Shown here one piece after another: positions 25,397 to 32,704 of a stretch of 48,149 nt of DNA. The notes under the pieces are model-generated. The model was given only the letters and a program-made list of their open reading frames with translations. It did no database searches and was not told the DNA's origin. The DNA is from Candidatus Bathyarchaeota archaeon A05DMB-3. Lineage in GTDB: Archaea > Thermoproteota > Bathyarchaeia > Bathyarchaeales > Bathycorpusculaceae. The stretch's first letter is position 1; the number at the start of each line of letters is the position of its first letter. Position numbers and translations under genes: made by a program. The stretch lies in contig JABFQN010000010.1 of the NCBI GenBank assembly GCA_019685555.1, positions 1-48,149 on the forward strand, given 5' to 3'.

Positions 25397-25451
25397 GGCC
25401 AATTTTAGGAAGTTTCCAGCTGATAAATTGGCTAGCCTCTCTCTAGTTTTT
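25397..25451 (-). repeat. Dispersed intergenic repeat, copy 2
   Basis: Directly after the pepF stop, the minus strand reads AAAAACTAGAGAGAGG, then CTAGCCAATTTATCAG, and closes with AAAATTGGC. GCCAATTT and AAATTGGC form an eight-base stem. It lies between pepF and the Sfm1-like gene, so it could act as a 3' or 5' untranslated element. Confidence 0.65.
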
Positions 25452-27236
25452 CTATTTGGCTATTTCCTCCAGTTGTTTTAGAAAATGCTCGTATTGGCGT
25501 ATTCCTATTTGCCAGAAGTCTTTTGGTGTGATGTCGTATCCGGCTATTTTGGCTATTTGGGCTGGGGATAGGCTGCCGCCAGCAGACAGTATTTGTTTCA
25601 TTTTGGGGACGAAGGCTTTTCCTTCTGCCATGTATTTTTGGTATAGGGCGTAGACGAAGAGCTGTGCGTATACGTATGGGTAGTTGTAGAATCTGAAGTT
25701 CGCCATGTAATAGTGAGGCGTTATGCTCCATTCTGAAAGCATTTCGTCAAACCATTCTATGGTGTCGCCGTAGGCTTTGTCTCTGGCAGCTACCCAGTAT
25801 CGGCATATGGTTTCGTGGTTTAGGTATTCGCCGCGTTTTATAGCCTCGTAAACTGACTGTTCAAACCATGCGCGGGCGGTTACGCTGAAGATTACGCGTC
25901 CAGCTCCGTCCAAGATTCTACATAAAACCACTTTTTTCTCCACGTCTGTTTTTGCTTCTTTGAGCAGCAAGTCTGTAAGCAATAGTTCGCCGAATATGGA
26001 GGCGGTTTCGGCTACGACCATTGGGATTCGCGTGTTCAGTATGGTTTGGCTTTTTTGGCTGTAATAGTCGTGGGTTGCATGTCCAAGCTCATGCGCCAAA
26101 GTGTAGAGGTCGTTTAGTCTGCCATTAAAGCTTTGAAGCACATAGGCGGATTTGCCATTGTACCAGCTGGCGCAGAAGGCGCCGTGCTGTTTGCCATACC
26201 GCGGCGTGGCGTCTATGTGGTTTCGCCTAAACATGTCTTTTACAGCGAAGGCGTATTCTTCGTCGAAGCTTTCATAAGCTCGTATAACAAGGTCTTTGGC
26301 TTGTTCAAAGGTGAATTTCATGTCCGGCGAGTCGGGCAGAGGCGCAATTATGTCGTGGCATCCAAGCTTCGGCAACCGCATCAGTTTAGCCTTCAACCTT
26401 AAATAATGTTGGTATGTGCCGACGTTTTCCTCCACAGCCTTAAGCAAGTTGTCTATGGTTTGCTGGTCTGTGTCGTTTTCTATTAGGCTGGCTTCTATTG
26501 GCGTAGTGTATTTTCTCCATTCGCATGTGCTTAGCCAGTCGTTGCAGACGTTGCGGAAAGCTGAAGCAAATATTTCACCGTCTTTTCCGATGAGGCTGAA
26601 AACCGCTTTATAGGCGGATTCGCGGGTTGCTCGGTCTGGATGCGAAAACAAGCCATAGGCGGCGCCGAAGGGCAAAACCTTCTTCTCGCCTTCTACGGTT
26701 ACTTCGAACATGCGCGTGTTGAGCCACTTGGCTTGAAATTCTTCCCATGCTTTGACTCCAAACTGGTCTTTGTCGATTATCAGTTTTTCTTCGGTTTCGG
26801 AAAGCTGATGGGGAACCTTTCTCTGCAGTTTTTCTAAAAGGTGTTTGTAATTTGCCAATGCTGGGTTTTGGATGATTTCTGGCTTGTTGTAGACTAGATT
26901 TCCAATTTCAAGTTCAAAGAAAGCTAACATTTTGTCCAGTTTCGCCTCTAGCTTCATGGCTTTATCGTGAAGCGTTTGGGTTTCAGGCAAGGTCATGTTG
27001 GCGGCAAAGGAAAGCTCAGCAAACAAGGTTATGTCATGCAGTCTAGCCAAATAAGCCTCATACTCTTGGAGGCAAACAGCCAACCCCTCAGCCGTTAAAC
27101 CACCAATCTTTCCACGATATTTAGCCGCAAACGCTTCAGCCAAAACCGAAACTTCATCCACAGCCTTCTGCACAGAAGCATCCGTTGGACTCGGAAAGAT
27201 TTCAGATAAGTTCCAAACAACTTCACTTTCAGCCAT
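25452..27236 (-). CDS. pepF: Oligoendopeptidase F (peptidase family M3)
   Basis: PepF is a cytoplasmic zinc metallopeptidase that cuts short peptides. The 594-residue product has the zinc motif H382-E-L-G-H386 in LAHELGHATHD, followed about 28 residues later by the glutamate of VVAETASIFGE, the third ligand, and the M3 substrate-gating GAFCASWYNGKSAYVL. Length and order match PepF. Codon use drifts: the 5' third prefers GCT/GTT/GGT, the 3' third GCC/ATA/TAC/AAA. Nitroreductase lies upstream on the same strand and the Sfm1-like gene downstream; a dispersed repeat stands in both gaps. Confidence 0.95.
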   Translation of the reverse strand: MAESEVVWNLSEIFPSPTDASVQKAVDEVSVLAEAFAAKYRGKIGGLTAEGLAVCLQEYEAYLARLHDITLFAELSFAANMTLPETQTLHDKAMKLEAKLDKMLAFFELEIGNLVYNKPEIIQNPALANYKHLLEKLQRKVPHQLSETEEKLIIDKDQFGVKAWEEFQAKWLNTRMFEVTVEGEKKVLPFGAAYGLFSHPDRATRESAYKAVFSLIGKDGEIFASAFRNVCNDWLSTCEWRKYTTPIEASLIENDTDQQTIDNLLKAVEENVGTYQHYLRLKAKLMRLPKLGCHDIIAPLPDSPDMKFTFEQAKDLVIRAYESFDEEYAFAVKDMFRRNHIDATPRYGKQHGAFCASWYNGKSAYVLQSFNGRLNDLYTLAHELGHATHDYYSQKSQTILNTRIPMVVAETASIFGELLLTDLLLKEAKTDVEKKVVLCRILDGAGRVIFSVTARAWFEQSVYEAIKRGEYLNHETICRYWVAARDKAYGDTIEWFDEMLSEWSITPHYYMANFRFYNYPYVYAQLFVYALYQKYMAEGKAFVPKMKQILSAGGSLSPAQIAKIAGYDITPKDFWQIGIRQYEHFLKQLEEIAK

Positions 27237-27309
27237 AACAGTTCACTTCCTAAATAGAATAAGGCAATAAAACGCGACGAAATTTAAGCTTATCCAATTC
27301 TAACATTTA

Positions 27310-27356
27310 TTGGAAGTTTTTAGTTGTAATAGGTAGGCTCTCCTCTAGATTTTCAC
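27310..27356 (-). repeat. Dispersed intergenic repeat, copy 3
   Basis: The minus strand reads TGAAAATCTAGAGGAGAGCC, then TACCTATTACAACTA and AAACTTCCAATAAATG. The opening matches the copy at 43092; AAACTTCC is shared with copy 2. It begins six bases after the nitroreductase stop, same orientation, upstream of pepF. Confidence 0.6.
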
Positions 27357-27362
27357 ATATAA

Positions 27363-27953
27363 TCAGCGTTTAAAATGTTGGTAAGAAATTATTGCCTCTA
27401 ACGCTTTTCTTGAGGGTTTTGGCGGTTTCGCTTTCGAATAGCCCAGCTGAATTAGGGCTGCGATCCGATGGTTTTCCGGCACGCCTAAAATTTCTTTCAG
27501 CTGGTTTTCTTCTTCGGTGTTGTAGAAGGTGTAGATGCAGCTGCCTAAGCCTTCAGCTGTTGCCGCCAAGAGCATATTTTGGATGGCTGTCCAAGCTGAA
27601 GCTAATGCAAGTTCTTCCCTCATTTTCTCTGGTACATGGAAGCAGACGGCGATTAATACTGGAATCTTTGCCATGGCAGACTTGTCCCATGAACCACCTC
27701 TAGCAGCCAAATACCGAGCAGTTTCAGAAGCAAAATCAGCCCAGTGTTTGCGGCTATATTCCGTGCACACATGGGCTATTCTCTTTTTTACTTCTACATC
27801 TGTGACGATTATAAAGTGCCATGGTTGAGTGTTGCCAGCGGAAGGCGCCCAACGCCCAGCCTCCAAAACCCTAAAAAGCACCTCTTCAATTACCGGCGTC
27901 TCCTTAAACTTTCGAATGCTCCTCCTCTTGAAAACAACCTCATAAAAATCCAC
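27363..27953 (-). CDS. Nitroreductase-family FMN oxidoreductase
   Basis: The 196-residue product matches the nitroreductase family: DFYEVVFKRRSIRKF at the start binds the FMN phosphate, GRWAPSAGNTQPWHFIIV is the second FMN segment, and GLGSCIYTF and RIAALIQLGY follow. It should use FMN and NAD(P)H; the physiological substrate cannot be told. An open frame runs to GTG 27960-27962, but GGTG just before it is seven bases from the GTG at 27951-27953, which also starts the canonical VDFYEVV, so I use 27953. It heads a minus-strand group with pepF and the Sfm1-like gene. Confidence 0.9.
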   Translation of the reverse strand: MDFYEVVFKRRSIRKFKETPVIEEVLFRVLEAGRWAPSAGNTQPWHFIIVTDVEVKKRIAHVCTEYSRKHWADFASETARYLAARGGSWDKSAMAKIPVLIAVCFHVPEKMREELALASAWTAIQNMLLAATAEGLGSCIYTFYNTEEENQLKEILGVPENHRIAALIQLGYSKAKPPKPSRKALEAIISYQHFKR

Positions 27954-28123
27954 AAACAACACCTTTTATAGAACAATATTTTCATTTGAAACGCATATAA
28001 CTTTTCAGCCATAAACCAAAATTTGTAAGTTTTAGCAGAAGAGTTAGGCAACAAAATTTAAGTCTTAACCGATGTCAAAGTCTATTTGCACATTTGCTTT
28101 AAAATTGCGGATGTTGGGTTTCA

Positions 28124-28336
28124 TTGGTGTATAAAATTAAGTACGATGATGAGGCTGACGTTTTAACTGTAATCTTAGAGGAGAACGGTAAACTTTCTTA
28201 TGCTGAAGAGTTAGGCGACATAATATTGCATTTTGGCGAGGATGGGAAGCCATTGTTTATGGAGATTCTTCGAGCCAGCAAGATTGTGCCGTTAATGGTG
28301 GAAAGCCTAGCCAAAAAAGAAACCACAGTAACCTAA
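28124..28336 (+). CDS. DUF2283 family small protein
   Basis: The 70-residue product fits DUF2283: KIKYDDEADVLTVIL at the start, a middle strand with GDIILHFGEDGKPLFMEIL, then ASKIV and a short helical tail. Members often lie next to a DUF4258 toxin-like gene, which suggests an antitoxin role; no such partner is adjacent here. Start is TTG 28124 or GTG 28127. The 71 bases to the convergent HAD gene contain nothing else I can support. Confidence 0.8.
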   Translation: MVYKIKYDDEADVLTVILEENGKLSYAEELGDIILHFGEDGKPLFMEILRASKIVPLMVESLAKKETTVT

Positions 28337-28406
28337 CAGCTGCTTTTTGAAAAGATAAGTTACGGTGGTCTTTTTGGACGTATTAGCATTTGCGTGGTCT
28401 GCATTG

Positions 28407-29228
28407 TCAAATTAAAAGATTTTTAAGTATTGCAAGCGAATTGATTGTCGCGTCTGGAACTATATCTTCTGCTCTTAAACTGCCAAGCTTTCTTGAAAGT
28501 GAAACAAGCGATGTAGGGTTGGATTCCGCTTTTCTGTCTCGTCCGGATTCGCACAGAAGGTGTACAGCCTTGAACCCTGCATTTTTCGCACCCCAAACAT
28601 CAGTTCTCAAGTTATCGCCTACGTGAACCACCTTACACGGCTCTACTTTTAATTTCTCAGCAGCTAAAAGAAATATTCTTGAGTCAGGCTTGCGAATGCC
28701 CACTTCATCAGAAAACATCATAACATCAAAGTGTTTTGCAATATTCTCCCTTTCAATAAATTGCTTTAGTCCAAACCCGGGTGTTAACCCAGTATTGCAA
28801 ATAATTCCAACATTTTTGTCTCGGCTTTTTAGCCAACGCAAAATTTCATGGGCATCCAGGTTCAAGTAGGGTGGAACTTCAAAAAGAGCAGAGATATAAG
28901 CTGAACTTAGCGGGTTAAGCCACTCTTCTTTTACAGCAAAAGAGTTTCCAAGTAAATGTTTAATAAAAAGTTTAATCTGGTCTGAGTGAGCAACATCCCG
29001 GTTGGCATCCCAAATTTTCAAAAGCGAAGAACGCGTCTCATTCAAAGCAAAGTTCACACCTTCAAAAGAAACTTCGATTCCCAGCTCTTTCAATGCATTT
29101 ACGAGATTTTTGCAGCGAACAGATGATCGTGCATCGCTGTAGCCCTCTTTTTCAAAAAGTAGAGTCTCCCAAAGATCAAAAGTCACAGCTTTGACGCGTA
29201 ATTTATGGCGGTGGTCTTTTCTGGGCAT
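28407..29228 (-). CDS. HAD-superfamily hydrolase
   Basis: The 273-residue product has the HAD motifs: VTFDLWETLLF with the nucleophilic aspartate, CNTG for motif II, RKPDS with the lysine of motif III, and HVGDNLRTDVWGAKNAG for motif IV. It is of the haloacid-dehalogenase/phosphatase subfamily with a helical cap; the substrate is unknown. The frame is open upstream to 29255, but GGAGG stands seven bases before ATG 29226-29228, so I use 29228. It overlaps the stop of member D (29203) by 26 bases, so the two form one transcript, probably controlled from the palindromic promoter at 29632. Confidence 0.88.
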   Translation of the reverse strand: MPRKDHRHKLRVKAVTFDLWETLLFEKEGYSDARSSVRCKNLVNALKELGIEVSFEGVNFALNETRSSLLKIWDANRDVAHSDQIKLFIKHLLGNSFAVKEEWLNPLSSAYISALFEVPPYLNLDAHEILRWLKSRDKNVGIICNTGLTPGFGLKQFIERENIAKHFDVMMFSDEVGIRKPDSRIFLLAAEKLKVEPCKVVHVGDNLRTDVWGAKNAGFKAVHLLCESGRDRKAESNPTSLVSLSRKLGSLRAEDIVPDATINSLAILKNLLI

Positions 29229-29607
29229 ATTGATACCTCCGTGGTTTTCCATCACGTGTCAAAATTCCATCCTTAACTAAATCTATTAGAGCGTGGGCTA
29301 CTGCTGTGCGGTCGTAGTGGAATCCTCTTTTTGCCATTTCGCTGTGGACTTCGCTTAGGCTTTTTGGTGTTGCGAACCAGCCTTCTTCCCATAGTTTTTG
29401 TATGACGCCTTTGCATGTTTCTGCTCTTGGAGGTGCTGCTGCTCGTTCAGTTATGGTTAGTGGCGTTTGTTTTAGTTTTTCTGTTACTGTGGATAGGATG
29501 CGGTCCACCGCCGCCTGCAATTGGTCTTCTTGGCATTCTATTTCGAATTCTATTTCGCCTACCCGCATTTTTACACGGATGGGTGGTTTTTGAGGCGGTT
29601 CTGTCAA
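29203..29607 (-). CDS. Unnamed two-domain family, member D (winged-helix-like)
   Basis: The 134-residue product has the N-terminal IRVKMRVGEIEFEIECQEDQ strand pair and helix of this family, a short linker, and a C-terminal winged-helix-like half, with TCKGVIQKLWEEGWFATPKS and a recognition-helix-like FHYDRTAVAHALIDLVKD, then GKPRRYQYAQK as wing. It is the closest partner of member A in the C-terminal half. A longer frame reaches 29679, but the TATA box (29656-29664) puts transcription start near 29636, so TTG 29607 behind GGTGG is the likely start. It is divergent from nurA-herA across an inverted repeat, a typical place for a self-regulating DNA-binding protein; this is inference. Confidence 0.68.
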   Translation of the reverse strand: MTEPPQKPPIRVKMRVGEIEFEIECQEDQLQAAVDRILSTVTEKLKQTPLTITERAAAPPRAETCKGVIQKLWEEGWFATPKSLSEVHSEMAKRGFHYDRTAVAHALIDLVKDGILTRDGKPRRYQYAQKRPPP

Positions 29608-29631
29608 TTTTCCACCTTGTTGAATATTGAA

Positions 29632-29665
29632 TTGTGCATCTTGCACATGCACAACACTTAAATAC
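29632..29665. promoter_or_regulatory. Divergent promoter with a perfect 8-bp inverted repeat, between member D and nurA
   Basis: TTGTGCAT (29632-29639) and ATGCACAA (29647-29654) are perfect inverted arms seven bases apart. Beside them, ACTTAAATACCCC on the plus strand, read GGGTATTTAAGTG on the minus strand (about 29655-29665), works as a TATA box in both directions: start near 29636 for member D and near 29686 for nurA. The repeat would cover the member D start and flank the nurA TATA box. Confidence 0.6.
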
Positions 29666-29699
29666 CCCTTCCCCAACAATTGCCTATTGGTGAATCTTG

Positions 29700-30785
29700 G
29701 TGAACACGCAATACACTATAACAACAACACCAAAATATAATTTTCCACCAAACGCCATGGACAACACGCTGCCCCAACGCTTTATAGAGCTAAGCATCCA
29801 CTCGCTAAAGCAGGTGCAAAACCAAAGCTTTCAACTAAACCAACAAACAATTCAACAAAAAAGCCAAGAGCAGCTATACGCCTTACAGCTTATTCCGCCA
29901 ATACAGCCCATACCATTAAACCCAAAACTTGAACCGCCAACAACAATAGCCGCCGTCGACACTTCCAGCATAAAACTAGGCGAAACAGCCCAGGGCATCA
30001 TCATCGCCGTCCGCGGAACCACCATATGGAAGAAAGCCAAAAATTATGCTTATCTCCGCGTTGGACCCTTCATATTCCACATAACAGAAGAAAACCTTCG
30101 TGAAGTCTACAACACGCTTTTAAAGGCTTATTTCCGAGAACAAAACCCCCAAGCCTCGCCAAGTTTCATGCAAATCCCCATGCGCATGGCAAACCTCCTC
30201 GAAAAGTGGCTTCAAACTTCACTGGCTAAAACAGTGCACGATGGCTTAATCCTCTTTGATGGGTCTTTAACCGCTGGAACCGCCGACACTCCAACCCAAC
30301 AGCTAAAGGAAATATTGGCTACGGCGCGAAGCATGGGCAACACAGTGCTAGCCTTCACAAAAGCAACAACGTTAAGGTTTAACGGCTGCCTATTAACCGA
30401 CGCTTTTCCAACCCATAAACCGCCATGCCTAATAGAAGTGGCAAATCTAAAGCCAAAACCGCCGCTAAGCTTGCTGGGCAGTGTCTACGTGGCTAAATTG
30501 GCTAAGGGCAATTACGCCTTTAGGCTGGACATAGACCGTGAAGTGCCATCGCCGCAACGCATAGAAGCCGTTGAAAAACTCTTGGGAAACGACCTAATAA
30601 TGCACGGTTACCCAGAAACACTGCGATTGGCGCATATTCTCTGCACTTTCACAGCTAACGAGGTTATAGCCATGCAACATTTCATCCAACACCGATACCG
30701 CCTAAAAATCATAAACAGACCAGACATGCATCGTCTGCTTTTCGGACCCTTCGGGAAGGGTGAAAGCCACAGTGAAGCTGTATAA
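29700..30785 (+). CDS. nurA: NurA-family 5'-3' nuclease
   Basis: NurA is a Mn-dependent nuclease that works with the HerA translocase in DNA end resection. The roughly 361-residue product carries the RNase H-like NurA core with AAVDTSS (Asp about 87) and LILFDGSLT (Asp about 187), two of the metal-binding sites. The first 80 residues are low in charge and rich in Gln, Pro and Thr. That stretch is encoded by a G-poor sequence; its role is unclear. TTG 29697 is possible, but GGTG (29689-29692) suits GTG 29700. The gene overlaps the herA-like gene by 26 bases. The mre11-rad50 genes usually nearby are not here. Confidence 0.85.
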   Translation: MNTQYTITTTPKYNFPPNAMDNTLPQRFIELSIHSLKQVQNQSFQLNQQTIQQKSQEQLYALQLIPPIQPIPLNPKLEPPTTIAAVDTSSIKLGETAQGIIIAVRGTTIWKKAKNYAYLRVGPFIFHITEENLREVYNTLLKAYFREQNPQASPSFMQIPMRMANLLEKWLQTSLAKTVHDGLILFDGSLTAGTADTPTQQLKEILATARSMGNTVLAFTKATTLRFNGCLLTDAFPTHKPPCLIEVANLKPKPPLSLLGSVYVAKLAKGNYAFRLDIDREVPSPQRIEAVEKLLGNDLIMHGYPETLRLAHILCTFTANEVIAMQHFIQHRYRLKIINRPDMHRLLFGPFGKGESHSEAV

Positions 30786-32247
30786 GAAAGAAGGCAACAT
30801 AATCCAGATTCTAAGCTTCCCAAATGAAACCATAGAAAAAGGCGACTATTTGCTCATCGAGGATGCGGAAGCCCAAAAAGCCCTCATCGCCCAAGTAATT
30901 GACGTGCAGTTCGCCAACATTCCCGGCGTTTTAGAAGAGCTTCTGCGAAGCCTACCAGACGGCGGAGGCATAATACAAGGCGAAGACATAGACCCCCTTG
31001 AAATTGCGCCCCACATAACCTATATTCAAGACTCGAGGCTTTTGATATGCAAGATCCGCGCCACCGTTGAAGATGAAGCCCTAACTCCCAGCAGTTCGTG
31101 GCTTCCATCGCGGTCTCAGTCCACAATAAGAAAGCTGCCCATTTACACGCTGCTCAAACTGGCAAAGGTTAACGGAAATCTTCCAATAATGTTGGGCGGA
31201 ACAAAAGAGTCTTCGCTTTTAACCATTGACGCTTCTTCGCTGGATGGAAGGTTAAACATTGTGACTGGGAAGAAGGAAACTGGCAAGTCGCATCTTTCAA
31301 AGCTTTTGATAACAAGCCTCTTGCAGTACAAGGCGGTTGTCGTTGTATTAGACTTGAACGGCGAATACACGGGTTTGGGAATGACCTCAGACGATAAACG
31401 CAACGCCTACTACAACAAAATCCATGTATTGACGCCGTCGCAAAACTTCAAAGTCGCCCTAAAACAGCTCCACCTAAACATTATATTAAACATTCTCATC
31501 CACGCCTTACACTTGCCAGGCACGTCAGCCCGCGAGTTCCGCCGTATATGGCAGTTTCTAAAGGATAAGGGCAACTTAACGCTTCATGAGCTTGGTGAAA
31601 CAATTCGCAACTGGAACTGCAACCAAAATGTGCGGGATGCGCTTTTCAGCCGATACTACGCATTGGTTAATTCTGGCTTTTTCACCGACAACATCGCCGA
31701 AGCAACACTGCTTGAAGAAAGCCTCTTGAAAGCAAGAGAAGAAGGAGGCGCCATAATAGTTAATCTGCGCAACACTTCATCCATAGACCGCCAAATAGTC
31801 GTCGAATACATCCTCGGCAAACTTTTAGAGCTGCTGACAAGCTGGAGGCTTAAGGCAGTTTTCCTATTCGCAGAAGAAGCCCACCTATACTTACGCGAGA
31901 CTTACTGGGACGACATTGTAACGCGGATGCGCCACTTCGGCATCTTCACAACCTTCATCACAAACCAACCAGACACAATACGCGAAAACATTTACCGCCA
32001 AGCAGACAACATATTCCTATTCAACTTCACCAACGAGCACGACTTAGAAGTGGTTTCAAGGGCAGCCCGAGTAGACGCAGAAACCGTCAAATCCATAGCC
32101 CGCGATTTGCCGCCCCACCATTGTCTGGTGCTTGGCAAAGTCGTAAGAGACTTCCCAATAGTCGTGAAGGTTAGGGCTTTAGACGTAAAAACCATGGGAG
32201 AAACCCGCCTATTCTTCGTTGGAGAAACGGCTAAAGACAAGAGTTAA
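30760..32247 (+). CDS. herA: HerA-like hexameric DNA translocase
   Basis: HerA pumps DNA into the NurA nuclease. The 495-residue product begins with a HAS-barrel-like strand region (about 1-110), has a Walker A of unusual form (TGKKETGKS, residues 169-177; most HerA proteins have a GxxGxGKS of small residues), a Walker B with FLFAEEAHLY (about 368-377) with the catalytic Glu pair, and the following sensor stretch TTFITNQP. GTG 30760 is listed; GTG 30772 is also possible. It overlaps nurA and ends tail-to-tail over the Nudix gene (17 bases). Confidence 0.85.
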   Translation: MKATVKLYKKEGNIIQILSFPNETIEKGDYLLIEDAEAQKALIAQVIDVQFANIPGVLEELLRSLPDGGGIIQGEDIDPLEIAPHITYIQDSRLLICKIRATVEDEALTPSSSWLPSRSQSTIRKLPIYTLLKLAKVNGNLPIMLGGTKESSLLTIDASSLDGRLNIVTGKKETGKSHLSKLLITSLLQYKAVVVVLDLNGEYTGLGMTSDDKRNAYYNKIHVLTPSQNFKVALKQLHLNIILNILIHALHLPGTSAREFRRIWQFLKDKGNLTLHELGETIRNWNCNQNVRDALFSRYYALVNSGFFTDNIAEATLLEESLLKAREEGGAIIVNLRNTSSIDRQIVVEYILGKLLELLTSWRLKAVFLFAEEAHLYLRETYWDDIVTRMRHFGIFTTFITNQPDTIRENIYRQADNIFLFNFTNEHDLEVVSRAARVDAETVKSIARDLPPHHCLVLGKVVRDFPIVVKVRALDVKTMGETRLFFVGETAKDKS

Positions 32248-32680
32248 GCTTTTCAAGTTTTTCTCTTTTCCTTTGGAGGAAAGCCCTGAAAGTTTTTGTT
32301 AAATCGTATTTTTCCACTTCACCTAATGGAATCCACTTCAGTTCTTCAGCATCGTCTGCAGCTTTAGCCTCTCCGCCCTTAAGTCTTAAGAAGTAGTCGA
32401 TTATGACGAAGTGGTATTTGACTTCGCCGTTCTCGTCATAAACAATATTGTCCATTACGTCGATAAGCTGTGGGTTAGCAACTTCCAATCCAGTCTCCTC
32501 TTTAACTTCTCGAATTACTGCATTTTCAGTTGTTTCGCCAAGCTCCACCAAACCGCCTGGAACACTCCACTTGCCCTTTCCAGGCTCGCCTTTACGCTTT
32601 TCCAACAGGATTTTTCCGTTACAGACTATTATGGCGCCGACGCCCACGACTGGTTGGTTTGGATAAAACCGCCTAACCAT
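32231..32680 (-). CDS. Nudix hydrolase
   Basis: The 149-residue product contains a complete Nudix box, GGLVELGETTENAVIREVKEET-type (about 43-64; Gly, then E, then REVKEETG), which binds the metals for pyrophosphate cleavage. The start VGVGAIIVCNGKILLEKRKG and the middle VVKYHF-like strand fit the ADP-ribose/8-oxo-nucleotide branch, but the substrate cannot be settled. It is convergent with herA, sharing 17 bases at the ends; co-regulation with DNA repair is not implied by this. Confidence 0.93.
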   Translation of the reverse strand: MVRRFYPNQPVVGVGAIIVCNGKILLEKRKGEPGKGKWSVPGGLVELGETTENAVIREVKEETGLEVANPQLIDVMDNIVYDENGEVKYHFVIIDYFLRLKGGEAKAADDAEELKWIPLGEVEKYDLTKTFRAFLQRKREKLEKLNSCL

Positions 32681-32704
32681 GTTAGAGCCCTTCTATGCCT
32701 TTTC

